A stretch of 13,648 nucleotides of DNA from Pseudomonadota bacterium (GTDB lineage Bacteria; Pseudomonadota; Gammaproteobacteria; Burkholderiales; Burkholderiaceae_C): the NCBI GenBank assembly GCA_023394015.1, contig JAEXBL010000133.1, positions 1 to 13,648 on the forward strand, given 5' to 3'. This document shows, piece by piece, positions 1 to 6,575 of the stretch (within the stretch, counting starts at the first letter, position 1; each line of letters starts with the position of its first letter). Both the position numbers and the translations under genes were made by a program. Below the pieces are notes generated by a model. It searched no databases. It worked only from the letters and a program-made list of their open reading frames with translations, and was not told where the DNA came from.

Positions 1-798
1 GCCATCACGGCGCAGATCAAGGCGCTGGAAGAAGCGCTGGGCGTGGCGCTGTTCGACCGCCGCCCCGGCGGCATCAGCCTGACGCGCGCCGGCGAGCTGC
101 TGCTGCCGGACGCCGAGCACATCCTCACCACCGCCGGCCACCTGCTGGGCCGCGCGCGCGAACTGCAGGGCGAAGTGACGGGGCAATTGGTGTTGGGTAC
201 GCTGGGCGACCCCGAGTCGCTGCGCCTGGGCTCGCTGCTGAGCGCGCTGGCTGAGAAGCTGCCGCTGCTGGAGATCAAGACGCGCCAGGGCGCCGCCGAA
301 GACCTGCGCGAGCAGGTGGCGGCCGGGCTGCTGCGCGGCGCCTTCTACATCGGCATGCACCTGCCCGGCGAGGTGGGCGGCCTGCTGCTGCAGACGCTGC
401 GCTACCGCATCGTCGCGCCCTGGCGCGAGCGTGAGCGCCTGCTGCACGCCGGCTGGCGCGAACTGGCGGCGCTGCCGTGGATCGGCGCCTCGCCGCGCCA
501 CCACGTGCAGGTGCTGCTGCAAGCGCTTTTCGCGCGGCAGGGCCTGGCGCCGCACCAGACTATCGAGTCCGACGAGGCGGCGCTGCCATTCAGCCTGGCG
601 CGCGCCGGCGTGGGGCTGGCGCTGGTGCGCGAGGAACTGGCCCTGCAGGCCAGCGAGCGGCAGGAGGTGGTGATCTGGCCGCACGCGCGGGTGGACGCGC
701 ATCTGGGCTTCATCTACCCGCACGCCGCCGAGCACGATCCGGCGCTGGTGGCGGCGCTGTCGGTGCTGCGCAAGGTGTGGGGCTTGTCTGCACGTTGA
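1..798 (+). CDS. LysR-family transcriptional regulator (5' end missing)
   Basis: The frame is open from the first base of the window, so the gene starts upstream; roughly the first 25-30 residues of the helix-turn-helix are cut off. The visible start (AITAQIKALEEALGVALFDR, then ISLTRAGELLL) is the recognition helix and wing typical of LysR DNA-binding domains. A linker helix follows, then a substrate-binding-like effector domain (from about residue 60: GQLVLGTLGDPESLRLG) to the TGA at 796-798. Known of the family: tetrameric regulators that bind DNA and a small-molecule inducer. The target cannot be read here. The next gene (Tas-like reductase) is codirectional after 154 bp; LysR regulators more often control a divergent gene, which would lie outside the window. 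No motif identifies the subfamily. Confidence 0.93.
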   Translation, partial: AITAQIKALEEALGVALFDRRPGGISLTRAGELLLPDAEHILTTAGHLLGRARELQGEVTGQLVLGTLGDPESLRLGSLLSALAEKLPLLEIKTRQGAAEDLREQVAAGLLRGAFYIGMHLPGEVGGLLLQTLRYRIVAPWRERERLLHAGWRELAALPWIGASPRHHVQVLLQALFARQGLAPHQTIESDEAALPFSLARAGVGLALVREELALQASERQEVVIWPHARVDAHLGFIYPHAAEHDPALVAALSVLRKVWGLSAR

Positions 799-952
799 AG
801 TTAAACCGGTTCCCAACAAGTAGATGCTCGCGCTTCATGGGCAGACACTGGCCCTCTGTTGTGTCCGGACTCCATGCTCGCCGCGTGTCCTGTGCCGCCT
901 GGTCGCGTCCTCGTAAACTGCTTGCCTGTCCTTTCACCGTCTTCACCCCGAC
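799..952. other. Intergenic region between the LysR gene and the aldo/keto reductase gene
   Basis: This 154-bp gap has no convincing small gene. It holds an 8-bp palindrome, AACCGGTT, just after the LysR stop, and a weak -10-like TAAACT at 914-919, which would put a transcription start about 27 bases before the reductase ATG. I see no good -35 partner, no strong hairpin and no Shine-Dalgarno before the ATG at 953. The promoter reading is tentative. Confidence 0.3.
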
Positions 953-2011
953 ATGCAAACTGTTTCCCTCGGCACCAGCGACCTGCACGTGACCCCCATC
1001 TGCCTGGGCACCATGACCTTTGGCGAGCAGGTGAACGAAGCCGATTCGCACGCCATCATGGACCGCGCCGTCGAGCGCGGCGTCAACTTCTTCGACACGG
1101 CCGAGATGTACCCCGTGCCGCCCAGCGCGCCCACCTGCGGCAGCACCGAGACCTACATCGGCAACTGGCTGAAAAGCCGCCCCGGCATGCGCCAGAAGAT
1201 CGTGCTGGCCAGCAAGGTGGCCGGCCCCGCGCGCGGCATGCCGTGGATCCGCGAAGGGCAGGGCATGACGGCGGCCGACATTGAGGCGTCGTGCCATGCC
1301 TCCTTGCGCCGCCTGCAGACCGACGTGATCGATCTCAACCAGATCCACTGGCCCGAGCGCCACGTGCCGGCCTTCGGCAGCCTGTACTACGACCCCAAGC
1401 ACGAGAAGTCGCAAACGCCGATCCGCGAGCAGCTTGAAGCATTGGCGAAGCTGGTGCAGGCCGGCAAGGTGCGCCACATCGGCCTGTCGAACGAAACGCC
1501 TTACGGCGTGCACGAGTTCGTGCGCCTGGCCGAAGAACACGGCTTGCCGCGCGTGGCCACGGTGCAGAACCCCTACTGCCTGATCAGCCGCGTCTATGAC
1601 AACGGGCTGGACGAAACCTGCCACCGGCTGAACGTGGGCCTGCTGGCGTATTCGCCGCTGGGCTTTGGCCTGCTGACGGGCAAGTACGACGCCACCGGCA
1701 TCCATTCGCCCGACGCGCCGCGCGGCCGCATGGCGCTGTACGAGCGCATGAAGAACCAGCGCTGGGGCCGCGAATCCGCACTGGCCGCCGCCCGGCGCTA
1801 CAACCAGCTGGCGCGCGACCATGGCCTCACGCCCACGCAACTCGCGCTGGCCTTCTGCTACCGTTCCTGGCGCGTGGCCAGCACCATCATCGGCGTCACC
1901 ACGCTGGCGCAGCTGGACGAAGACCTGGATGCCTGGAGCGTGCAGTTGTCCGACGAACTGTTGGCTGCCTGCGACGCCATCCGGCTGGAGATGCGCGATC
2001 CCGCGAATTGA
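953..2011 (+). CDS. tas: Aldo/keto reductase, Tas-like
   Basis: Predicted NADP(H)-dependent aldo/keto reductase of 352 residues with a TIM-barrel fold, close in length to E. coli Tas (about 346). The catalytic tetrad is visible: D48 and Y53 in FFDTAEMY, K88 in VLASKVAG, and H132 in QIHWPER. Further Tas-like features are GKVRHIGLSNETPYGV (about 165-180), the QNPYCLISR segment, LLAYSPLGFGLLTGKY and the C-terminal cofactor-binding part ASTIIGVTTLAQLDEDL. These reductases act on aldehydes or ketones in the cytoplasm. E. coli Tas was found as a suppressor of tyrosine auxotrophy in starved cells, but the natural substrate is not established. The chosen ATG gives the full conserved N-terminus (MQTVSLGTSDLHVTPICLGT). 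No Shine-Dalgarno is obvious. Downstream lies a hairpin-rich repeat that may end or protect the transcript. Confidence 0.93.
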   Translation: MQTVSLGTSDLHVTPICLGTMTFGEQVNEADSHAIMDRAVERGVNFFDTAEMYPVPPSAPTCGSTETYIGNWLKSRPGMRQKIVLASKVAGPARGMPWIREGQGMTAADIEASCHASLRRLQTDVIDLNQIHWPERHVPAFGSLYYDPKHEKSQTPIREQLEALAKLVQAGKVRHIGLSNETPYGVHEFVRLAEEHGLPRVATVQNPYCLISRVYDNGLDETCHRLNVGLLAYSPLGFGLLTGKYDATGIHSPDAPRGRMALYERMKNQRWGRESALAAARRYNQLARDHGLTPTQLALAFCYRSWRVASTIIGVTTLAQLDEDLDAWSVQLSDELLAACDAIRLEMRDPAN

Positions 2012-2030
2012 CGTGAAGCACCTTCTGTGT

Positions 2031-2118
2031 CGCCTTCGGCGCCCCCGGATCGGGTCCGGGGCAGGCTTTCCCCCTCTGCCGCGCGAGGGGGACGCAGCCG
2101 ATGGCCGGGGGAACCCCG
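2031..2118 (+). repeat. Intergenic hairpin repeat, copy A
   Basis: The repeat starts 20 bases after the reductase stop. It holds, in order: a CGCC/GGCG hairpin (2031-2041, loop TTC); an extra 7-pair GC hairpin (2043-2049 with 2055-2061), which alone resembles a terminator stem but has only TTT nearby; an 8-pair hairpin TCCCCCTC/GAGGGGGA (2069-2076 with 2085-2092); and CGGGG-GAA-CCCCG (2106-2118). Hairpins 1, 3 and 4 match, in the same order and orientation relative to transcription, the elements of copy B downstream of yajQ. Such GC hairpin repeats are common between genes in Comamonadaceae (from general knowledge). The likely role is transcript termination or 3'-end protection; this is inference. 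Confidence 0.7.
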
Positions 2119-2224
2119 TCCATGGGTGCCTGCGCCTGGCTTGCTCCGCAGCCTTCGGGCCGCTTGAGTCTCAGGCGCTGCGGTGTTAGCGCACGGCGGC
2201 ATGAGTCATTGAAAGGATCGGTGC

Positions 2225-2716
2225 GTGGCCAAGAAGCCGCACGTCAGCGAAACCCCGGCGACCGCGCTGCTGCGCGCGAACGGCGTGGCCTTCACCGAGC
2301 ACCCGTACGACTACGTGGAGCATGGTGGCGCAGAGCACAGCGCCGCGGTGCTGGGCTTCGACCCGTTCAGCGTGGTCAAGACGCTGGTGATGCAGGACCA
2401 GAGCGGCAAGCCGCTGATCGTGCTGATGCACGGCAACCGCAAGGTCAGCACCAAGAACCTGGCGCGGCAGATCGGCGCCAAGTCGGTCGAGCCCTGCGCG
2501 CCCGAGGTGGCCAGCCGCCACAGCGGCTACCAGGTGGGCGGCACCTCGCCCTTCGGCACGCGGCGCGCCATGCCGGTGTTCATCGAGCAAAGCATTCTTG
2601 ATCTGCCGCGCATCGGCATCAACGGCGGCCGGCGCGGCTACCTGATCGGCATCGACCCGCAGGTGTGCGTGCAACTGCTGGGTGCCAGGCCGGTGCAGTG
2701 CGCGCTGCCCCTCTGA
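2225..2716 (+). CDS. ybaK: Cys-tRNA(Pro)/Cys-tRNA(Cys) deacylase YbaK
   Basis: The 163-residue protein belongs to the YbaK/EbsC family of trans-editing factors. These hydrolyse Cys-tRNA(Pro) made by mistake by prolyl-tRNA synthetase. Family features visible: the N-terminal helix TPATALLRANGVAFTEHPY; VVKTLVM with the conserved Lys52; LIVLMHGNRKVSTKNLARQIGAK (66-87); the glycine motif GYQVGGTSPFGTR (101-113) that lines the editing pocket; and the C-terminal RIGINGGRRGYLIGIDP. Length is normal. The start is GTG at 2225, with a purine-rich AAAGGA at 2212-2217 as likely ribosome binding site; it yields the expected short N-terminus. Neighbours are unrelated in function, and the 108-bp gap to plsY holds two hairpins, so I do not infer an operon. 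Confidence 0.95.
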   Translation: MAKKPHVSETPATALLRANGVAFTEHPYDYVEHGGAEHSAAVLGFDPFSVVKTLVMQDQSGKPLIVLMHGNRKVSTKNLARQIGAKSVEPCAPEVASRHSGYQVGGTSPFGTRRAMPVFIEQSILDLPRIGINGGRRGYLIGIDPQVCVQLLGARPVQCALPL

Positions 2717-2772
2717 CGCCGGTTCACGGCGCCGGTTTCAGATCAGCAGGCGCGTCTTGTTCATGCGGCGGC

Positions 2773-2787
2773 CCTTGTAGCACAAGG
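2773..2787 (+). promoter_or_regulatory. Small hairpin upstream of plsY
   Basis: Perfect 6-bp inverted repeat CCTTGT / ACAAGG with a 3-base loop (AGC), 6 bases before a longer hairpin that precedes plsY. It may be part of a double stem-loop leader or a protein-binding site. No T-run follows, so it is a poor intrinsic terminator. A short palindrome like this could occur by chance; the neighbouring longer stem makes it more notable. Confidence 0.35.
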
Positions 2788-2793
2788 CAGAAT

Positions 2794-2821
2794 GCAGGCT
2801 TTGTTGATCAACGAAGTCTGC
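2794..2821 (+). promoter_or_regulatory. plsY: 12-pair hairpin / near-palindrome just before the plsY start
   Basis: Bases 2794-2805 pair with 2810-2821 over 12 positions (10 Watson-Crick, 2 G-U in RNA) around a GATC tetraloop. The core GTTGATCAAC (2803-2812) is a perfect palindrome. The stem ends four bases before the GTG start of plsY at 2826, and no Shine-Dalgarno lies between. As RNA it could restrict ribosome access; as DNA it could be an operator for a dimeric regulator. It is less GC-rich than the flanking genes, which argues against simple GC bias. The role is inferred from position and symmetry only. Confidence 0.5.
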
Positions 2822-2825
2822 CCCC

Positions 2826-3449
2826 GTGTTTCCAACCCTGCTGGCGGCGCTGGCCGCCTACCTGATCGGCTCGCTGAGCTTTGCCGTCATCGTCAGCCGC
2901 GCCATGGGCCTGTCGGACCCGCGCAGCTACGGCAGCGGCAACCCGGGCGCCACCAACGTGCTGCGCTCTGGCAGCAAGGCGGCGGCCATCGTCACGCTGT
3001 TGCTCGACGCTGCCAAGGGCTGGCTGCCGGTGGTGCTGGTCAAGTGGTTCGGCGCCGCCTGGGGGCTGGGCGAGGGCACGCTGGCCCTGGTGGGGCTGGC
3101 GGCCTTCCTGGGCCACCTGTATCCGGTGTTCTTCGGCTTCAAGGGCGGCAAGGGCGTGGCCACGGCGCTGGGCGTGCTGCTGGGGTTCGAGCCGCTGCTG
3201 GCGCTGGCCACGCTGGCTAGCTTTGCCATCATCGTGGCCTTTTTCCGCTACGTGTCGCTGGCCTCGATGGTGGCGGCGCTGTTCGCCCCGGCCTATTACC
3301 TGATGGGCCACGGCGTGGCCTGGACCATGCACCCGCCGGTGCTGCTGGCCGTGGCGGTCATGGGCGGGCTGCTGATCTGGCGCCACCGCGCCAACATCCA
3401 GCGCCTGCTGGCAGGCACCGAGTCGAAGCTGGGCGCGAAGAAGCCATAG
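2826..3449 (+). CDS. plsY: Glycerol-3-phosphate acyltransferase PlsY
   Basis: Integral membrane enzyme of 207 residues that transfers the acyl group of acyl-phosphate to glycerol-3-phosphate, giving lysophosphatidate, the first step of phospholipid synthesis. It works with PlsX, which is not in this window. All three PlsY signature loops are present: [13 protein letters not shown] (35-47), the phosphate-binding [14 protein letters not shown] (97-110) and the C-terminal [15 protein letters not shown] (185-199). Hydrophobic helices lie at about 5-25, 52-75, 86-104, 111-140, 145-162 and 170-185. Length is typical. GTG at 2826 is the start that gives the usual N-terminus running straight into helix 1 ([20 protein letters not shown]). 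The ATG at 2792 is in another frame. The gene faces the convergent protease gene 38 bp downstream. Confidence 0.96.
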   Translation: MFPTLLAALAAYLIGSLSFAVIVSRAMGLSDPRSYGSGNPGATNVLRSGSKAAAIVTLLLDAAKGWLPVVLVKWFGAAWGLGEGTLALVGLAAFLGHLYPVFFGFKGGKGVATALGVLLGFEPLLALATLASFAIIVAFFRYVSLASMVAALFAPAYYLMGHGVAWTMHPPVLLAVAVMGGLLIWRHRANIQRLLAGTESKLGAKKP

Positions 3450-3487
3450 GCCGCCGTGTCGTGCGCGCGGCGCAGGGTGGCAGCGCG

Positions 3488-4135
3488 TCAGCGCTTCATC
3501 AGCATCATCTGATTGCCGTCGCGCCGCATGCTGAAGCGGTTGAGAAAGCTGTTGCCCAGCAGCACCATGGGCATGGCCGCGGGCACCACCACGGCGTCCA
3601 CGTCGTAGGCGGTGATCTCGCCCACGCGCACGGTGGCCAGCTTGAACAGCCAGCCCGGCGCGCTGCCGTTGGCGGTGTTCATCATCACGCGCCGACCGCG
3701 CTGGTAGTTCAGCCCCAGCCGGTCGGCCTCGGCCTGGCTGATGGCGATGGTGGAGGCGCCGGTGTCGACCATGAACTGCACCGGCTTGCTGTTGATGCTG
3801 CCCTGGGCAAAGAAGTGGCCCCGCGCGTCGGCCGTGAGCGCGATGCGGTCGCCGCCGCGCGGCGCCGCGCCGCCCACGCTGGCCGGTGATTCGCCCACGC
3901 GCAGCGTGACCCGCTGGCCATCGACCAGCACCACCGCCTGGTCGCCGCGGGTGGAGAGCACCTTTACGCCCTGGTGCGTCTCGCCCGGCGCCACGGCGCG
4001 CGGCGCACCGCCGTCCACCATCAGCAGCGCCTTGCTGCCCAGCATGCCTTGCAGCGCGACGGACTGGGCGAACGCCCCATGCGGCAGCGCCGTGAGGCCG
4101 AGGGCGATCAGCGTCAGCAAAGAGGGATGGCGCAT
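3488..4135 (-). CDS. Exported retropepsin-like aspartic protease (TIGR02281-type)
   Basis: Predicted protein of 215 residues. Residues 1-24 look like a Sec signal peptide (MRHPSLLTLIALGLTALPHG, cleavage near AFAQ-S), so it is probably periplasmic. After a linker with a short beta-rich region (26-90), the C-terminal half is a clan AA retropepsin-like domain. It shows the catalytic motif FMVDTGASTIAIS (121-133, Asp124), NTANG in the flap region, and the closing VLLGNSFLNRFSMRRDGNQMMLM (191-213). One DTGA motif means activity would need a dimer. Substrates of this bacterial family are largely unknown. The frame is open further upstream to 4255, but that stretch runs through a hairpin repeat; the ATG at 4135 is chosen because it gives a clean signal peptide. 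Convergent with plsY, codirectional with yajQ. Confidence 0.9.
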   Translation of the reverse strand: MRHPSLLTLIALGLTALPHGAFAQSVALQGMLGSKALLMVDGGAPRAVAPGETHQGVKVLSTRGDQAVVLVDGQRVTLRVGESPASVGGAAPRGGDRIALTADARGHFFAQGSINSKPVQFMVDTGASTIAISQAEADRLGLNYQRGRRVMMNTANGSAPGWLFKLATVRVGEITAYDVDAVVVPAAMPMVLLGNSFLNRFSMRRDGNQMMLMKR

Positions 4136-4184
4136 GGTGTTCTGGCAAGTTTCAATGGGAGCACTGTCAGCCGGGATGTGCGTG

Positions 4185-4241
4185 GCCGGGGTTCCCCCGG
4201 CCGCTGCACATGTCCCCTTGAGGGGAAGGCGCGCAGCGCCA
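4185..4241 (-). repeat. Intergenic hairpin repeat, copy B
   Basis: Read on the minus strand, in the direction of yajQ and the protease gene, this holds GGCGC-TGC-GCGCC (4241-4229), TCCCC-TCAA-GGGGA (4227-4214) and an 8-pair stem GGCCGGGG-GAA-CCCCGGCC (4203-4185). The same three elements in the same order form most of copy A at 2031-2118, which has one additional GC hairpin. Copy B starts 14 bases after the yajQ stop, as copy A starts 20 bases after the reductase stop. A termination or transcript-stabilising role is the simplest reading, inferred from position. There is no clear T-run. Confidence 0.7.
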
Positions 4242-4255
4242 CAGGGGTGGGCCAA

Positions 4256-4741
4256 TCAATCCCTGAAGTTGTCGAACGACAGCGGCAGGTCCGCCATGTC
4301 CTTGCGCAGCAGGGCCATCACGGCCTGCAGGTCGTCGCGCTTGGCGCCGGTGACGCGCACGCTGTCGCCCTGGATGGCGGCCTGCACCTTGAGCTTGCTG
4401 TCCTTGATCAGGCGCTGGATCTTCTTGGCGTCGTCGCTGGCGATGCCGCTTTTGACGGCGACGACCTGCTTGACCTTGTCGCCGCCGATCTTCTGCACCG
4501 CGCCCTTGTCGAGAAAGCGCACGTCCACGTTGCGCCGCGTCAGCTTGTTGCGCAGGATGTCCTCGATCTGCGCCAGCTGAAACTCGGCATCGCCCAGCAG
4601 GGTGATTTCCTTGTCCTTCAGCTCGATGGCGGCGCTGGTGCCCTTGAAGTCGAAGCGCGTGCCGATTTCCTTGGCGGCGTTGTCCACCGCGTTCTTCACT
4701 TCCACCATGTTGGGGTCGCAAACCGTGTCGAATGAGGGCAT
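4256..4741 (-). CDS. yajQ: YajQ family nucleotide-binding protein
   Basis: Complete 161-residue YajQ/UPF0234 protein. Family hallmarks: [20 protein letters not shown] at the N-terminus, then RFDFKGTSA (29-37), the basic segment [18 protein letters not shown] (63-80), [21 protein letters not shown] (119-139) and the terminal [11 protein letters not shown]. The fold is two ferredoxin-like RNP-type domains. Members bind nucleotides or RNA, and a Xanthomonas homologue binds cyclic di-GMP and affects virulence gene expression; whether this one does is not visible. The start at 4741 is supported by a good Shine-Dalgarno (AGGAG, 4755-4751) nine bases upstream and by the conserved MPSFD. The frame is open further upstream only because it lies antisense to murB. 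It is divergent from murB with a 43-bp shared gap. Confidence 0.96.
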   Translation of the reverse strand: MPSFDTVCDPNMVEVKNAVDNAAKEIGTRFDFKGTSAAIELKDKEITLLGDAEFQLAQIEDILRNKLTRRNVDVRFLDKGAVQKIGGDKVKQVVAVKSGIASDDAKKIQRLIKDSKLKVQAAIQGDSVRVTGAKRDDLQAVMALLRKDMADLPLSFDNFRD

Positions 4742-4770
4742 GAACCTGATCTCCTGAACAAAACCCGAAT

Positions 4771-4784
4771 GCGACAATTCTCCC
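4771..4784 (+). promoter_or_regulatory. murB: -10-like box directly before murB
   Basis: GCGACAAT at 4771-4778 ends six bases before the murB ATG, with no Shine-Dalgarno in between. The same octamer with the same six-base spacing precedes trmJ (8327-8340). If GACAAT is a sigma-70 -10 element, transcription would begin at or within a few bases of the ATG, giving a leaderless mRNA. No convincing -35 box is seen. Confidence 0.35.
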
Positions 4785-5837
4785 ATGTTCATCGAGCGCA
4801 ACGTGTCCCTGCAGTCCCTCAACAGCTTCGGCATCGCCGCGCGCGCCGCCACCCTGGTGCGCGTGCGCGGCGAGGCCGACGTGCGCGCCGTGCTGGCCGA
4901 TGCCGAGCTGGGCCCGGCACGCAAGTTCGTGCTCGGCGGCGGCAGCAACATCGTGCTCACGGGCGACCTGAAGCCGGTGGTGCTGAAGGTGGAAGTGCCC
5001 GGCCGCCGCGTGGTCGGCGAGACGGCGCGCCACACCATCGTCGAGGCCGGCGCGGGCGAGAACTGGCACGACTTCGTCACCTGGACGCTGGACCAGGGCC
5101 TGCCCGGGCTGGAGAACCTGGCGCTGATCCCCGGCACCGTGGGCGCCAGCCCGGTGCAGAACATCGGCGCCTACGGCGTGGAGCTGCAGGACCGCTTTCA
5201 CGAGCTGGACGCCATCGACCTGGCGACCGGCGAGGTGTTCACGCTCGACGCCGCGCAGTGCGGCTTTGGCTACCGCGACTCGGTGTTCAAGCACGCGGCG
5301 GCGGCGCCGGGCGACTTCGGCCTGGCCGGCCGGGCGCTGATCCTGCGCGTGCGCCTGGCGCTGCCCAGGGACTGGCAGCCGGTGCTCGGCTACCTGGACA
5401 TCGAGCGCCGCATGGCCGAGGAGGGTGTGGCGCGGCCCACGGCGCGCCAACTCTACGACTGGATCGTCGCCATCCGCCGCGCCAAGCTGCCGGATCCGGC
5501 CGTCATCGGCAACGCCGGCAGCTTCTTCAAGAACCCCACCGTCCCGCCCGAGCAGTGCGCCGACATCATTGGCCGCGACCCCAAGCAGGTGCACTACCCC
5601 ATGCCCGACGGCAGCGTGAAGCTGGCCGCCGGCTGGCTGATCGACGCCTGCGGCTGGAAGGGCAAGCGCGTGGGCAACGCCGCGGTGTACGAGCGGCAGG
5701 CGCTGGTGCTGGTCAACACCGGCGGGCGCGATCAGCCGGCCACCGGCGGCGAGGTGATGACCCTGGCGCGCGCCATCCAGACCAGCGTGTACGAGCGCTT
5801 CGGCATCCGGCTGGAGCCGGAGCCGCTGGTGGTGTGA
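4785..5837 (+). CDS. murB: UDP-N-acetylmuramate dehydrogenase MurB (type I)
   Basis: FAD-dependent cytoplasmic reductase of 350 residues that uses NADPH to reduce UDP-GlcNAc-enolpyruvate to UDP-MurNAc, the second committed step of peptidoglycan precursor synthesis. The N-terminal FAD domain shows NSFGIAARA (13-21) and [14 protein letters not shown] (48-61), then [22 protein letters not shown] (110-131). Catalytic and substrate residues are in place: Arg164 in [10 protein letters not shown], the proton-donor Ser246 in [11 protein letters not shown] (241-251), and the conserved glutamate in the terminal LEPEP. The Tyr loop and extra length mark the type I (E. coli-like) form. ATG 4785 gives the normal N-terminus; no Shine-Dalgarno is present, and a -10-like box sits just upstream. 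Its stop overlaps the start of the next gene by four bases. Confidence 0.97.
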   Translation: MFIERNVSLQSLNSFGIAARAATLVRVRGEADVRAVLADAELGPARKFVLGGGSNIVLTGDLKPVVLKVEVPGRRVVGETARHTIVEAGAGENWHDFVTWTLDQGLPGLENLALIPGTVGASPVQNIGAYGVELQDRFHELDAIDLATGEVFTLDAAQCGFGYRDSVFKHAAAAPGDFGLAGRALILRVRLALPRDWQPVLGYLDIERRMAEEGVARPTARQLYDWIVAIRRAKLPDPAVIGNAGSFFKNPTVPPEQCADIIGRDPKQVHYPMPDGSVKLAAGWLIDACGWKGKRVGNAAVYERQALVLVNTGGRDQPATGGEVMTLARAIQTSVYERFGIRLEPEPLVV

Positions 5838-6307
5838 GCCGCATCGAGCTGTTTCACCTGCGCCGCGTGCGCAACAAGCCTTTGGCCACCGCCTTGTTGG
5901 CGCAACACGCCGGGCTGACGGCCGACGAGGCCCTGGCCGTGGTGCACCAGGCCGTGGGCGGCGGCAAGCCGCAGGTGGCGGTGCCGGGCGACGACGCGGA
6001 CGCTGCCGCAAGGCGGCTGATCGTGGCCTTGGCCGACACCGGCTTCATCGCCCGGCGTTCTGTGGCCGATGGCTTTGATGCCGCGCAGCACGCCAGCGCG
6101 GCCCTGGCGGCGGTGCTGCCGCGCTGCTCGCCCGCCCTGGCCGATGCCGCCGGCGCGCGGCTGTTGCAAGGCGACTGGATGCAGGCGCTGGACATGGCCT
6201 TGCAGCACCTGCACATGCACCGTCCGGCCAACGACCCCGACCGGCAGCGGTTGCAGCAGGCCGCCATCGACTGCGGCCTGGTGCGCGGCGTGCCGGGGCG
6301 GGTGTGA
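5834..6307 (+). CDS. Uncharacterised protein translationally coupled to murB; possible L7/L12-like N-terminal fold
   Basis: Protein of 157 residues that I do not recognise as a named family. It starts with GTG at 5834 inside the murB stop (GTGA overlap), which implies translational coupling. Codon use is strongly GC3-rich like its neighbours, so it looks genuine and native. Residues 11-75 (NKPLATALLAQHAGLTADEA, then KPQVAV and DAAARRLIVALADTGFIARR) follow the helix-helix-strand-helix-strand pattern of the ribosomal L7/L12 C-terminal or ClpS-like fold. That resemblance is by eye and is inference. Residues 81-150 are predicted mostly helical with one Cys-Ser-Pro. There is no signal peptide or membrane segment, so it is likely cytosolic. 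It could act with MurB or simply share its mRNA. Confidence 0.8.
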   Translation: MSRIELFHLRRVRNKPLATALLAQHAGLTADEALAVVHQAVGGGKPQVAVPGDDADAAARRLIVALADTGFIARRSVADGFDAAQHASAALAAVLPRCSPALADAAGARLLQGDWMQALDMALQHLHMHRPANDPDRQRLQQAAIDCGLVRGVPGRV

Positions 6308-6362
6308 GCGCCGCGCGCCGTACCATGCGGGCAGCAGATCAAACCAAGGAAAGGCTTTTCCC

Positions 6363-6560
6363 ATGCGCTTGTCCACCGTGATGGCCGTGCTGCTCATCGG
6401 CGCGGTGCTCTACGTCGTCATGGCCCTCATCCGCGCCGTGGCCATCGGCCGCATGGAAGGCATGCAGGACGAGGCGCTGGCCTACCGCCGCAAGGCCGTG
6501 CGAGGAGCAGTCTTCGCCGTGGTGGTGGCGGTGCTGGCCGTGCTGACCCGCTGGTTGTAG
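6363..6560 (+). CDS. Small two-helix inner-membrane protein
   Basis: Predicted 65-residue protein with two hydrophobic helices, about residues 5-27 (TVMAVLLIGAVLYVVMALIR) and 46-63 (AVRGAVFAVVVAVLAVLT). They are joined by a polar, basic loop with GRMEGMQDEALAYRRK. By the positive-inside rule this loop is probably cytoplasmic. I do not recognise the family. The ATG at 6363 has a purine-rich AAGGAAAGG (6347-6354) upstream, though the gap is partly closed by a small hairpin: GGAAA (6348-6352) can pair with TTTCC (6357-6361). The frame is open further upstream inside the previous gene, but without a plausible start. It lies 55 bp after the murB-coupled gene and converges with the MFS gene 15 bp downstream. 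GC3-rich codon use supports coding. Confidence 0.75.
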   Translation: MRLSTVMAVLLIGAVLYVVMALIRAVAIGRMEGMQDEALAYRRKAVRGAVFAVVVAVLAVLTRWL

Positions 6561-6575
6561 CCGGCGCTTCGGGCC

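Noticed and set aside
2043..2061. Classical intrinsic terminator after the reductase
   Set aside because: The 7-pair GC stem is good, but only CAGGCTTT follows, not a T-run; it is described as part of the repeat instead.
2101..2601. Plus-strand frame beginning MAGGTPSMGACAW in the region after the reductase
   Set aside because: It starts inside hairpin repeat copy A and then runs as a shifted shadow of ybaK with an Arg/Ala-rich, non-protein-like sequence.
4136..4255. Upstream extension of the aspartic protease to an ATG at 4255
   Set aside because: It would run through hairpin repeat copy B up to the yajQ stop and bury the signal peptide; the internal ATG at 4135 is much better.
4167..6011. 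614-residue minus-strand open frame opposite murB and overlapping yajQ
   Set aside because: Low-complexity Arg/Pro/Gln/His composition, in conflict with two well-supported genes. An artefact of high GC.
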